Under the pieces are notes generated by a model. The model was not told the DNA's origin. It saw only the letters and a list, made by a program, of their open reading frames with translations, and did no database searches. Shown one piece after another: positions 28,000 to 36,907 of a stretch of 64,000 nucleotides of DNA. Each line of letters begins with the position of its first letter. Position 1 is the first letter of the stretch. A program made the position numbers and the translations under genes. This DNA comes from Bin5 sp965232575 (lineage in GTDB: Bacteria > Chloroflexota > Anaerolineae > Caldilineales > Caldilineaceae): contig CBDDPZ010000009.1 of assembly GCA_965232575.1 (NCBI GenBank), forward strand, positions 620,001-684,000, written 5' to 3'.

Positions 28000-29421
28000 C
28001 TATGATATATCGGGCCAAGCGTCCGCCCAAGGCGCGGCCTTCTCCAGCGCGGCTGCAGCCTGGAGGACGAGTGTGTCAGCGTGGTAGCGGCCGACGATCT
28101 GAAGAGCGACAGGGAGGCCGTCGGAGGCGAAGCCGCAGGGGACGCTGGCAGCGGGCTGGCCGGTGAGATTGAAGGGGAAGGTGAAGGGCAGGCGGTCGAA
28201 GATCGACGGTGTAGGCGTACCGCCGATCTCGGCGGGCCATTCGTTGACCCCCCAGGCGGTGAGGGGCATCTGCGGCGTGAGCAGAAGGTCGTACTCCTCG
28301 AAAAACTCGCGGGCCTGATGATAGAAGACTGTACGGGATATTTCAGCGCGACCGTGTTCTTCGCCGGAGTAGCGACGGCCTTGCTGGATCATTTCGGCGA
28401 GGCTCGGTTCGAAGGTCTCTGGATTCTCGTCGTAGGCTTGGCCGACGCGGGCGGCCATGGAAACAAACCAGCAGACCTCGGCGCCGGGGCGGGGATTATC
28501 CCAGCCTGGATCGACTGCTTCGACGTTGCAGCCAAAGTCGGTGAAGCGCTGGGCGGCCTCGCCTGCCAGGCGGCGCACGTCAGGGTCAACTGCGGCGTAT
28601 CCGAAGTCGGCGCTCCAGGCGACGCGCAAGCCGCGCAGGGCGGGCAGGGGGTCGGCCACGGCGGCGAGATAGTTGTCGGGACGATTGGCGATGGCGGTGG
28701 GGTCGCGGGGATCGGGGCCGGCGGTTGCCTGGGTGAAGAGGGCGGCGTCGGCGACGGTACGGGAGATGGGTCCGTTGTGGGAGCGGGCCGCCCAGATGTC
28801 GAGATTGGGCCAGTAGGGGAGCCGCCCGAAAGAGGGTTTGAGACCGAAAACGCCGCAAAGGGCGGCGGGGATACGGATGGAGCCGGCGCCGTCCGAGCCA
28901 TGGGCGACCGGGCAAAGTCCGGCCGCGACGGTCGCTGCCGCGCCGCCGCTGGAGCCGCCGGGCGTGCGTTCAGTATTCCACGGGTTGCGGCCCGGTTCCC
29001 CGAGCAGATTGTCGCACATGTCCTTGTGGCCGAGGTGGGGCGTGTTGGTTTTGCCGATGATGATGCCGCCGGCGGCTTTAACGCGGCCCGTAACAGCGCC
29101 GTCGATTTCAGCGACCAGGTCCTTCTGGAGGATGGAACCGCTGGTATGGCGCAGTCCTTCGCTGGGTTCGAGGTCTTTGATGGGGACCGGGAGGCCGTGA
29201 AGAGGACCGAGTTCCTCCCCGCGCATGACTGCGGCTTCGGCGGCGCGGGCGCTGTCGAGGGAGAAGTCGGCGTCGAAGTCGAGAAAGGCGTTGATGGCAG
29301 GGTTGACGGCCTCGATGCGGGCGAGGACGGCTTCGGTCAGCTCGACCGGCGAGAGCTGTTTGTCCCGTATGGCGGCGGTGAGCTCAGTTGCAGGTGTGCG
29401 GAAGAGTTCGGGAGGGGTCAC
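28000..29421 (-). CDS. Amidase
   Basis: Amidase-signature serine hydrolase, 473 residues. The Ser-cisSer-Lys triad is visible: Lys in LPVPIKDLEP, the cis-Ser in TPGGSSGGAAATVAAG and the nucleophile in SDGAGSIRIPAALCG. The C-terminal half has the usual FNLTGQPAASVPCGF. GatA is unlikely because no gatB or gatC is adjacent; a plain amide hydrolase of unknown substrate fits better. The GTG at 29421 has AAAGGA upstream and the protein begins at VTPPELFRTPA; a longer open frame to 29490 looks non-coding. Confidence 0.9.
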   Translation of the reverse strand: MTPPELFRTPATELTAAIRDKQLSPVELTEAVLARIEAVNPAINAFLDFDADFSLDSARAAEAAVMRGEELGPLHGLPVPIKDLEPSEGLRHTSGSILQKDLVAEIDGAVTGRVKAAGGIIIGKTNTPHLGHKDMCDNLLGEPGRNPWNTERTPGGSSGGAAATVAAGLCPVAHGSDGAGSIRIPAALCGVFGLKPSFGRLPYWPNLDIWAARSHNGPISRTVADAALFTQATAGPDPRDPTAIANRPDNYLAAVADPLPALRGLRVAWSADFGYAAVDPDVRRLAGEAAQRFTDFGCNVEAVDPGWDNPRPGAEVCWFVSMAARVGQAYDENPETFEPSLAEMIQQGRRYSGEEHGRAEISRTVFYHQAREFFEEYDLLLTPQMPLTAWGVNEWPAEIGGTPTPSIFDRLPFTFPFNLTGQPAASVPCGFASDGLPVALQIVGRYHADTLVLQAAAALEKAAPWADAWPDIS

Positions 29422-29465
29422 TTTAGGGTTCCTTTTGAGAGCGGTAGCTTCATATTCCCTTACAT

Positions 29466-30016
29466 TCAAAAGAGAGCGCCGACAGTGCAACTGAAGCCGG
29501 GCAAAACCTGGCCGCCATCAAGCGTGTCGTCTGTAGAAAGGCTGATCAACGGCACGTGCGGCTGATGAACATCGATGGTGCGTGCTTCGGGATCGACAGT
29601 CCAGACTAAGGGAACACCGAAGCTGATCCACATGCGGGCCTTGTCGAAAAGCTGTCGAGGACTGTCGCTCGGAGAGGCAATTTCGACCGCCAAGTCAGGG
29701 GCCCCTCGAAGAATCCGGGTACATCTTCGTCCGGTGGCAGCCTTCGGGCAGAGATGAAGGCGATGTCCGGCTCTCTTACTGTGTCAGGTTCTTGTTCAAG
29801 CAGGAATCCTACATCCGATGCAACGATTGTCCCCAATCCCCGGGGGCCGCCAAACCCTTCCAATAGAACTGTCAGTTTAACCACAGTTTTGCCGTGTCTT
29901 ACTCCGGTAGGCATCGTCTCGCAAAGCACTCCTCTCAGCAGTTCGCCGCGAACACCTTGGCTGCAAAGGTGGATCAGGTCGTCGGCAGTGAGCAGCTTTT
30001 CGGTTGTCACAGTCAT
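29466..30016 (-). pseudogene. Uma2 family nuclease, frameshifted
   Basis: DUF820/Uma2-type PD-(D/E)xK fold. The first frame (ATG 30016) gives MTVTTEKLLTADDL and VREPDIAFISARRLPPDED, ending in FFEGP. The second frame continues LAVEIASPSDSPRQLFDKARMW to 29466, which carries the catalytic ExA pair. The break lies in GGGGCCCC at 29698-29705. One extra G restores FFEGAPDLAVEIASPSD. The event may be a real mutation or a homopolymer sequencing error. Uma2 genes are very common in Chloroflexota and cyanobacteria, and many are decayed. Confidence 0.85.
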
Positions 30017-30144
30017 GCTTTCCCAGTGTTTCGCGAGAATGAAACTGGCGGGGATGTTCGACGCGCCTACAGGGCTTTCGGCATGATTGTCCAGCCGCCA
30101 GGTCGCCACTGCGTCGCGTCCGACATCCCCGCGATTGGCTTAGT

Positions 30145-31131
30145 TCAATTATTCTGGGCGAAAATGAGCCAAACTTCTCCATTCCCGCCCGACACGGTAA
30201 AGTGGAAGTTTTGGCTGTCGCGTTCGCCGTTGCCGTCTCTGACGAAAATTGTGTAGTTGCCCGCCACATTTCCGCCCGGAACCTGGCCGAGGGGGACGGC
30301 CTTCAGATAGTTGTACTTATTGCCTTGGGGCCCCTGATGGGTAGAATTTCCACCGCGCGTTGAATTGTTCACAGCGGACACATGGGCGCCATCCTTGTGC
30401 AGCTCCACATAATAGTTGCCGCCAATGCCCTGAATCTCATCACCGCGTCCTTCATGGACGAAGCCGACAAAGAGCTTTAGCTCGCTCCCGCCGTTATTCC
30501 TCAGATCTGTGTTGCGCAACCGGAACTTGCAGCCGTCCCCACCAATGCCTGCACAAGGGTCGGAAGGAGGTTGCGCCGTAGGGGGAGGCACAGGTGTCGG
30601 CGGGATGGGCGTTGCCGTTGGGACCGGGGTCGGCGGCGGCGTGGGAATGACGGGCGCCACCTGCACGAATTCCGGATTGGTTGCTGTCACCAGAGGGCTG
30701 TAGACCCAAGCGTACTGACCGCGGTAGATGATCTGCCACCAGCCGCCGGCAGGATTCTTGCCGGAAATGGCGTACTGCTCTCCGGGTGCGGCCTGTCCCA
30801 GGATAGGGTAGTTTGTGCCCGGGCCTGCCCGCACATTCATGATGCGCGTAATACGCACTGTCGGAGATGTGGTGGTTGCCGTCGGTGTCGGGGTAGGAGG
30901 CGAAGTCGGCGACGGCGACGGCGTTACCGTCGGCGTAGCAGTCGCTTCCAGGATTTGGAGCCGCTCCTCATACGCGTCCATGCGCTCGGACATCGAAGCG
31001 GCCAGCTCTATCATAGCTTCAACTTTATCCGCCAGTCCTTCGAGGGTTATGCCGGCTTCCTGTGCGTAGAGCGGCACGGTGATGCCGAGGAGAGCGACCA
31101 CTAAGAGCAATACCAATCGTGTCTTTTTCAT
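30145..31131 (-). CDS. Secreted protein with bacterial SH3 domain
   Basis: 328 residues. A signal peptide (MKKTRLVLLLVVALLGITVP) is followed by a short helical segment and a Thr/Pro/Ser linker at about 65-90. An SH3b domain comes next (MNVRAGPGTNYPILGQAAPG .. GWWQIIYRGQYAWVYSPLV), then a second Pro/Thr linker. The C-terminal domain of about 130 residues contains two Cys (DPCAGIGGDGCKF) and a beta-rich fold ending in VWLIFAQNN. SH3b domains often bind cell-surface glycans or peptides. The C-terminal domain is not recognised. It is probably a surface or secreted binding protein. Confidence 0.8.
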   Translation of the reverse strand: MKKTRLVLLLVVALLGITVPLYAQEAGITLEGLADKVEAMIELAASMSERMDAYEERLQILEATATPTVTPSPSPTSPPTPTPTATTTSPTVRITRIMNVRAGPGTNYPILGQAAPGEQYAISGKNPAGGWWQIIYRGQYAWVYSPLVTATNPEFVQVAPVIPTPPPTPVPTATPIPPTPVPPPTAQPPSDPCAGIGGDGCKFRLRNTDLRNNGGSELKLFVGFVHEGRGDEIQGIGGNYYVELHKDGAHVSAVNNSTRGGNSTHQGPQGNKYNYLKAVPLGQVPGGNVAGNYTIFVRDGNGERDSQNFHFTVSGGNGEVWLIFAQNN

Positions 31132-31231
31132 CCCTCATTCCCGATCGTTGGGCCTCTAATTAAAGTTTTTGATTGACTGGGCGCCATACGGAGACGACAA
31201 ATTCGAAAATGATTGGAATCGACTCCCGAAC

Positions 31232-31981
31232 TCAAAGTATCTGGCTGAGGAAAAGCTTAGTGCGCTCGTGCTGGGCGTTTGTAAAGAAGTGTTCTGGCGT
31301 ACCCACTTCCATGATTTCGCCCTCATCCATGAAGACAATGCGGTCGGCGACCTCGCGAGCGAATCCCATCTCGTGCGTGACAACGAGCATGGTCATGCCG
31401 GTTTCGGCCAGCTCCTGCATTACGTCGAGGACCTCCTTGATCATCTCCGGATCGAGGGCCGAGGTCGGCTCGTCGAAGAGCATAATTTTCGGAGACATGG
31501 CGAGCGAGCGGGCGATGGCGACGCGCTGTTGCTGACCGCCGGAGAGCTGGCCGGGGTATTTCTCGGCCTGTTCGGGGATGCCGACGCGGTTGAGCAGGCC
31601 CATGGCCGTCTCCTGGGCATCCTCCTTCTTCATCTTGCGCACCTGGATCGGCGCCAGGGTGATGTTTTCGAGGACGGTGAGGTGGGGGAAAAGGTTGAAC
31701 TGCTGGAAGACCATGCCGGTCTCGGAGCGGATCTGCTCGATGTTGCGCACATCGCGCGTGAGGGGGATACCGTCGACGATGATGTCGCCGGCCTGGTGTT
31801 CTTCCAGACGGTTGATGCAGCGGATAAAGGTGGACTTCCCGGAGCCGGAGGGGCCGATGATGACGACCACTTCCTGAGCTTTGACGCGCAGGCTGCAGTT
31901 CTTAAGAGCCTGAAAGTCGCCGAACCATTTGCAAACGTCCTGGCAGATGATTATCTCCTCGGAATTGGCGTTTTCAGACAT
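31232..31981 (-). CDS. aapP: General amino-acid ABC transporter ATPase
   Basis: ATPase of the polar amino-acid uptake family, 249 residues. Walker A is GPSGSGKST, the Q loop FQQFNLFPH, the signature LSGGQQQR and Walker B IMLFDEPTSALD; His is in VVTHEMGFA. GGGAG lies 8 bases before the ATG at 31981; a longer open frame upstream overlaps the permease gene. It is the last gene of the aapJQMP operon and the only amino-acid-type ATPase in the window. Confidence 0.93.
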   Translation of the reverse strand: MSENANSEEIIICQDVCKWFGDFQALKNCSLRVKAQEVVVIIGPSGSGKSTFIRCINRLEEHQAGDIIVDGIPLTRDVRNIEQIRSETGMVFQQFNLFPHLTVLENITLAPIQVRKMKKEDAQETAMGLLNRVGIPEQAEKYPGQLSGGQQQRVAIARSLAMSPKIMLFDEPTSALDPEMIKEVLDVMQELAETGMTMLVVTHEMGFAREVADRIVFMDEGEIMEVGTPEHFFTNAQHERTKLFLSQIL

Positions 31982-32045
31982 AGCTGGCGCTCCCTGTTTC
32001 TGTTTGCAAAAGTTGAAGCCCCCGGTTGGCGGGCTCGAATGTCCC

Positions 32046-33278
32046 CTAACGCTCTCCGACTCGAAGCCGCCGCTCGAGACGGCGGCTGGCGTAGGACATG
32101 CTGTAGCTGAAAATCCAGTATAGGACGGCGATAACGGCGTAGACTTCCTGCTGTTTGCCGAGCCAGTCGGGATTGGCAAGGATCGTCTTGGCAATGCCGA
32201 GCAGGTCGAAGATGCCGACGAGCGCGACCAGGCTCGTGTCCTTGAACAGGCTGATGAATTGCCCCACGAGAACGGGAATGACGGCGCGCAGCGCCTGGGG
32301 CAGGATAATGTGCATGGTGGACTGGTAACTGCTGAGGCCCAGGGCCTGCGCGGCTTCATACTGGCCGCGCCGTATCGACTGGAGGCCGCCGCGCACGTTT
32401 TCGGCTGTGTAGGCGGCCGAGAAGAGGGTGATGGCGACGAGCGCGCGCAGGACGCGGTCGACGTGCGGGAAGCCGTCGGGCAGGAACAACTGCAGCATGA
32501 CCTGGCCCATGAAGAGAAGACTGATGAGCGGGACACCGCGAATGAATTCAATGTAGATCACGCTGACGATGCGGATCGCGGGCAGCTTCGACTGGCGGCC
32601 GAGCGCGAGGGCGACGCCGAGCGGGAATGAGAGCGTGATGCCGAAGAAGGCGAGCAGGAGCGACAGGAGGAGGCCTCCCCAAAGGATGGGCGAGACAGGG
32701 GACAGCGGGCCTTCCTCGGCGCCGGCGCCGCGCAGGAGGATGAGCATAACGACAAGATAGGCGAGGAGGAAGTAGACTGCGGCGCGGCCGCGCCGCTGGA
32801 TGGGCAGATAGTCAGCGATGAAGTATCCAACGAAAGAAGCGACGGCAGTAATCAGGAGGTAGAGCCGCGTCCCCATAGAGAAAAAGGGGATGAGCATGAG
32901 GACTAAAGGAATGGCGACGAGAACGCGAGCGGTGGCGTTGAATTGGCCTACAATGAGCCGCCACACAATGCCTACAACGATTCCGAGCAGATAGATGACA
33001 AGCCAGAGGCGCCAGGCTTCGGCGGCAGGGTACTGGCCGCGCATGATCAGGTTGAAGTTGGCGGGGATGACACCCCATTCGGCGGTGTTAAAAGCCCAGC
33101 GCAGAAGGATGCGGGCGAGGATGAAGACGAAGGCCAGGGCGACAAGCGTGAGGAGCGAGTTGAACAGGTCGCTGAAGAGGTTGCGCCGCAGCCATCCGAG
33201 GAGGGCGTAGCGTTCGCTTACGGGCAGGACAGAGCGGTCCGTTTGTGTGCCAGCCGCTGTGGTCATCTGGTCGGTCAT
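32046..33278 (-). CDS. aapM: General amino-acid ABC transporter permease AapM
   Basis: 410 residues, in the long AapM/BztC class. It has a large N-terminal part with extra hydrophobic segments before the transport domain. The core reads SLLLAFFGITLSFPLGVALALG and FIRGVPLISLLFMG, with the EAA loop GQYEAAQALGLSSYQSTMHIILPQALR. It pairs with AapQ to form the channel. The 64-base gaps on both sides show it is part of one transcript. Confidence 0.92.
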   Translation of the reverse strand: MTDQMTTAAGTQTDRSVLPVSERYALLGWLRRNLFSDLFNSLLTLVALAFVFILARILLRWAFNTAEWGVIPANFNLIMRGQYPAAEAWRLWLVIYLLGIVVGIVWRLIVGQFNATARVLVAIPLVLMLIPFFSMGTRLYLLITAVASFVGYFIADYLPIQRRGRAAVYFLLAYLVVMLILLRGAGAEEGPLSPVSPILWGGLLLSLLLAFFGITLSFPLGVALALGRQSKLPAIRIVSVIYIEFIRGVPLISLLFMGQVMLQLFLPDGFPHVDRVLRALVAITLFSAAYTAENVRGGLQSIRRGQYEAAQALGLSSYQSTMHIILPQALRAVIPVLVGQFISLFKDTSLVALVGIFDLLGIAKTILANPDWLGKQQEVYAVIAVLYWIFSYSMSYASRRLERRLRVGER

Positions 33279-33342
33279 TCCTTGCGGTGTGCGTTGCGAG
33301 TCTCCGGTCGCCGGATCTCTGTGTTTCGTTCTTCGTATGCCG

Positions 33343-34527
33343 CTATCGTTCGACGAGGCGGATGCGGCGGTTGTAGATGTTCATGAGCAGGGAGGTCAGC
33401 AGGCTGAGCGACAGGTAGGTGCCCATGATCATGGTGAACATTTCGATCTCCCGGCCCGTCTGATTCAGGATCGTGTTTCCGGCCACGGCAAACAGGTCCG
33501 GGTAGCCGATGGCGATGGCCAGAGAAGAATTCTTGGTCAGATTCAGATACTGGCTGGTGAGCGGCGGGATGATGACTCGCAGAGCTTGCGGAAAGATGAT
33601 GAGCCGCAGCGTCTGCCCCGGGGTAAGCCCCAGTGAAGTGGCGGCCTCACGCTGGCCCTTGGAGACGGACTGAATTCCGGCGCGCACAACCTCGGCGATA
33701 AATGCTGCCGTATAGATGATGAGTCCTGAAAGCAGGGCGATGAACTGCTGGCTGAGGACCTTGCCTCCCTGCGTATTGAAGCCCTCAAGCGCAGGTTGGT
33801 CAAGTGTTAACGGCTGGGGCAGAATGATCCACCCGACCAGGCCGGCCGCGGCGACGGTCACGAGAAACCAGAGCGTAATGAGCGGCATGCGCCCGGTGCG
33901 CTTACCCTGTTCACGCAGGAACCAGGCGATGACCGCGCCGAGGGCGATGCCCGCGCCCAGGACAATCAGATAGGTCCCCCAGGATGCGGTGGGGATACCC
34001 CAAGGGATGGCCACGCCGCGGTTGCTGAGAAAGATGGGACCGGGCAACATGATGGCTTCGGCCACGCGCGGCAGCTTAAGAAAGACGGCCTGCGCCCAGA
34101 AAATCAGCAGAACGAGCAGAGGAATGTTGCGAAAGAGGTCGATGTAGACCGCGGCGATACGGTTGACAAGCAAGTTGGTGGAAAGGCGCATGACGCCGAT
34201 GACGATACCGAGGGCGGTGGCGAAGACGATGCCGAGAAAGGCGACCTGGAAGGTATTGAGCAGCCCGACGACAAAGGCCCTGAGGTAGGTCCGCTCGCGC
34301 GAGTATTCGATCAGGCTTTCGCCGATGTCGAAGCCGGCGGCCTGGCCGAGGAAGCTGAAGCTGATTGCGACGTTGTGCTTCTCTCGCAGCCCGGTAATCA
34401 TGTTGTTGTAAAGGAAAAGTCCCAACCCGATGACGAAAGCGACGACCAGAAGTTGGCTAAAAATGCCGAGGATGCGTTCATCGCGGTAGAAGGGTGGGCG
34501 TACCTGACTGGCGTGAATTTCCTGCAT
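33343..34527 (-). CDS. aapQ: General amino-acid ABC transporter permease AapQ
   Basis: 394 residues, in the AapQ/BztB class. The N-terminal span LLVVAFVIGLGLFLYNNM precedes a periplasmic insertion (REKHNVAISFSFLGQAAGFDIGES) typical of this permease. Then come the transport helices and the EAA loop GQREAATSLGLTPGQTLRLIIFPQALR. GAGG lies 7 bases before the ATG. It is separated from aapJ by a hairpin. Confidence 0.92.
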   Translation of the reverse strand: MQEIHASQVRPPFYRDERILGIFSQLLVVAFVIGLGLFLYNNMITGLREKHNVAISFSFLGQAAGFDIGESLIEYSRERTYLRAFVVGLLNTFQVAFLGIVFATALGIVIGVMRLSTNLLVNRIAAVYIDLFRNIPLLVLLIFWAQAVFLKLPRVAEAIMLPGPIFLSNRGVAIPWGIPTASWGTYLIVLGAGIALGAVIAWFLREQGKRTGRMPLITLWFLVTVAAAGLVGWIILPQPLTLDQPALEGFNTQGGKVLSQQFIALLSGLIIYTAAFIAEVVRAGIQSVSKGQREAATSLGLTPGQTLRLIIFPQALRVIIPPLTSQYLNLTKNSSLAIAIGYPDLFAVAGNTILNQTGREIEMFTMIMGTYLSLSLLTSLLMNIYNRRIRLVER

Positions 34528-34552
34528 AGGCTGCCTCAGGCGTGGCTGCGGT

Positions 34553-34584
34553 CGTGCGGCCGGCCGGGGGTGACCGGCCGCACG
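34553..34584 (-). terminator. Hairpin between aapJ and aapQ
   Basis: CGTGCGGCCGG pairs perfectly with CCGGCCGCACG across a 10-base loop. No T-tract follows on the minus strand, so it is more likely an mRNA-stabilising or processing structure that raises binding-protein output than a full terminator. Confidence 0.55.
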
Positions 34585-34598
34585 GCTGAGTCGGTGAA

Positions 34599-35696
34599 TT
34601 AGCGAATCGGTGGCGCGTACAGGATGCCGCCGTCGGTGTAGAGGCTGTTCAGGCCGCGGGGCAGGTCAAAGACCGTATCCGGACCGAGATTGCGGTCGTA
34701 GATTTCGGCGTAGTTGCCGAGTTGCGAGATCACGTCTGCGAAGCAGCCAGCGTTGGCGATGCCGACCTTGGCGCAGAAGTCGCCTTCGAGGCCGAGCAGC
34801 TTACGGATATTGGGGTCGTTGCTGTCCATGAAGCTGTCGATGTTCTGGGACGTGATGCCGTGCTCTTCGGCCAGGATCGTGGCGTAGACGACCCAGTTGA
34901 CGAGGTCGAACCACTGGTCATCGCCATGGCGGACGGCCGGCCCCAGAGGCTCCTTGGAAAGCGTCACGTTGATGATTACGTGGTCCGCAGGGACGGTAAG
35001 CGTGGTCTGGCGGGAGACGAGGCTGGACTTGTCGGTCGTGACCGCGTCGCAGCGGCCCTCGTCGTAGGCATTGAAGGACTGGTCGAAGTCTTCAAAGACG
35101 ACGGCTTCGTAGTCGACGCCAGCCGCGGCGAACTGATCGGCCAGGTTAAGCTCGGTGGTCGTGCCGGTAACGACGCAGACGGAGGCGCCCTGCAGGTCCT
35201 GCAACGTGGCGACGCCGCTATCCTTGCGCACCATCAGACCCTGGCCGTCGTAGAAGGTGGTGGGGCCGAAGTTCATGCCCAAATCGGTGTCGCGAGACAT
35301 CGTCCACGTGGTGTTGCGGATGATGACGTCGCCCTCACCACTGGAGAGGATGGTAAAGCGTTCCTTGGCGCTGGCTGGCCGTACTTCGAGGGCGTTGGCG
35401 TCGCCAAAGATAGCGGCGGCAATGGCGCGGCAGTAGTCGACGTCAAAGCCGGAGAAATTGCCCTCCGAGTCGAGGAAGCCGAAGCCGGGGAGCTGGGCGT
35501 TGCCGATGCAGATCAGATTGCCGCGTTCCTGCACGATGCTGAGCGTGGACTGCACCTCCTGCACTGCCGGCGCTGCCGCCTCGTCCGACTCGACGACTTC
35601 CGGTCCGGATGCCGGACTCATGCAGGCGGCGATGATCATGCCTATGACCATCGAAAGAATCATGCCGGCCCTGTTCAGTTTCTTCATGTTTTTCAT
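34599..35696 (-). CDS. aapJ: General amino-acid binding lipoprotein AapJ
   Basis: 365-residue family 3 binding protein of the AapJ/BztA class. The signal peptide ends in MIIAAC with Cys25, so it is a lipoprotein. The family pattern includes LICIGNAQLPGFGFLDSEGN, GFDVDYCRAIAAAIFGD, VIIRNTTWTMSRD and the C-terminal NLGPDTVFDLPRGLNSLYTDGGILYAPP. It heads the aap operon behind a predicted promoter at 35842-35868. Confidence 0.94.
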   Translation of the reverse strand: MKNMKKLNRAGMILSMVIGMIIAACMSPASGPEVVESDEAAAPAVQEVQSTLSIVQERGNLICIGNAQLPGFGFLDSEGNFSGFDVDYCRAIAAAIFGDANALEVRPASAKERFTILSSGEGDVIIRNTTWTMSRDTDLGMNFGPTTFYDGQGLMVRKDSGVATLQDLQGASVCVVTGTTTELNLADQFAAAGVDYEAVVFEDFDQSFNAYDEGRCDAVTTDKSSLVSRQTTLTVPADHVIINVTLSKEPLGPAVRHGDDQWFDLVNWVVYATILAEEHGITSQNIDSFMDSNDPNIRKLLGLEGDFCAKVGIANAGCFADVISQLGNYAEIYDRNLGPDTVFDLPRGLNSLYTDGGILYAPPIR

Positions 35697-36215
35697 GCTC
35701 CGTTCCTTAACAGTGGATGGTGGAAAGGGAGTCCGTTTGGCGCGTCAATCGTTGACGGACCGTGAGAAAGCCTGTGACCGAGCGTAGCGCAACCTCCCAC
35801 AGGGTCTGCTGTGCAAAGCGCTCAACTCAATACTCAACTATATTATACCATGTCCGCTTACATGCCAATAAGATTTTTTCAGTCATGATCCCGGCTGGAC
35901 GCTGCCCGGTTGCGGAGACGGTCCGCGCGGGACGATGGGCAGCGGACGGCAACGAAAAACGGAAGTTCTGCGTCATAGCAAATGGGACGGCGCGGAGCGA
36001 AATTGGCGCCGCAAAACAACGTGCCGGCTGGGAGAGAATGGGAACAGCAGAGTTGGCTCCTTGCCTTCTCCCCCGGCTGGTCGAATCGGGCAGTTTTTGG
36101 GCAAATCTGGCAGGTGGGCTATAATCGTCGAATGCTCATCTCCGGGGCGTCGCGATTCGCGGGGCCGCTGCAGGCTGAGTCGAGGGCTGTCCTCGCAAAT
36201 ATACAGGAGAAGCGA
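35697..36215. promoter_or_regulatory. Divergent intergenic control region, 519 bases
   Basis: This holds no credible gene. On the minus strand TATAAT (35842-35847) with TTGGCA (35863-35868) 15 bases upstream may drive aapJ; the surrounding DNA is AT-rich. On the plus strand TTGGGC (36097-36102) and TATAAT (36120-36125) are exactly 17 bases apart and should drive the zinc-ribbon gene at 36216. The middle 250 bases show nothing I can name. Confidence 0.55.
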
Positions 36216-36791
36216 ATGCCGGCGGAACTGTCCAATACGATTGCAACCCTGTTGGGGATATTCGTCGCTCTCTTGGGCGCGTTCCTTTTTGCTTTCTGGG
36301 TTGCGATGGGAATCTGGACTTTCAATGACATTCGCAGCAGAACGCGGGACTGGCTCGCAATCGTTCTGGCCAGTCTTCTGGTACTGGTCTTTCCTCTCGT
36401 CGGCCTCGTACTCTACATGATGATTCGCCCCAGAGAAACGCTGGCTGATGTGTTCGACCGCGCACTGGAAGAGGAGTCACTGCTCAGGGAGCTGGAGGCC
36501 ACTCTTTCCTGTTACCGATGCGGTTTACCCGTTCAGGACAGTTGGAATTTCTGCGCCAACTGTCATAGCCAGTTGCGCTATGCCTGCTCGAACTGCGGCA
36601 AAGCGATGCGGCACGAGTGGAACATTTGCGTAAACTGTGGCGCGGACCAGATTGAACAGGATGCTTCAACGGATGAGGCGCGGAGCAACGCCAGGCATAG
36701 AGCCGGCCCCGCAGGCACGTCAACCGCACAGGAGTTAGCGGACGGCGACGCGGCATTCCGACCTGCGCAGGAATCTTCGCAGCGCAGTTAG
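36216..36791 (+). CDS. Membrane protein with double zinc ribbon
   Basis: 191 residues. Two N-terminal hydrophobic segments (TIATLLGIFVALLGAFLFAF and LAIVLASLLVLVFPLVGLVL) flank the cytoplasmic FNDIRSRTRDW. A helical stretch and then two CxxC..CxxC zinc ribbons follow: CYRCGLPVQDSWNFCANC and CSNCGKAMRHEWNICVNC. The tail is polar. AGGAG precedes the ATG at 36216. The frame is open further upstream but reads non-coding, and a good promoter sits between. The function is unknown; such proteins are common in Chloroflexota and may sense or scaffold. Confidence 0.8.
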   Translation: MPAELSNTIATLLGIFVALLGAFLFAFWVAMGIWTFNDIRSRTRDWLAIVLASLLVLVFPLVGLVLYMMIRPRETLADVFDRALEEESLLRELEATLSCYRCGLPVQDSWNFCANCHSQLRYACSNCGKAMRHEWNICVNCGADQIEQDASTDEARSNARHRAGPAGTSTAQELADGDAAFRPAQESSQRS

Positions 36792-36907
36792 CGGCCATCA
36801 GAAAAATCGACAGCGCGCTTCCACTTCCCCCCGGACTTCGGGAGGGCGGCGCCCCTGCCTTGAGAACCGGATATAGCCAATCCGACCACTGCCATTCGCG
36901 ACCACTG

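Noticed and set aside
28081..29565. 494-codon frame opposite the amidase gene
   Set aside because: Gly/Ala/Asp-rich shadow without motifs; the minus-strand frame has the complete amidase triad.
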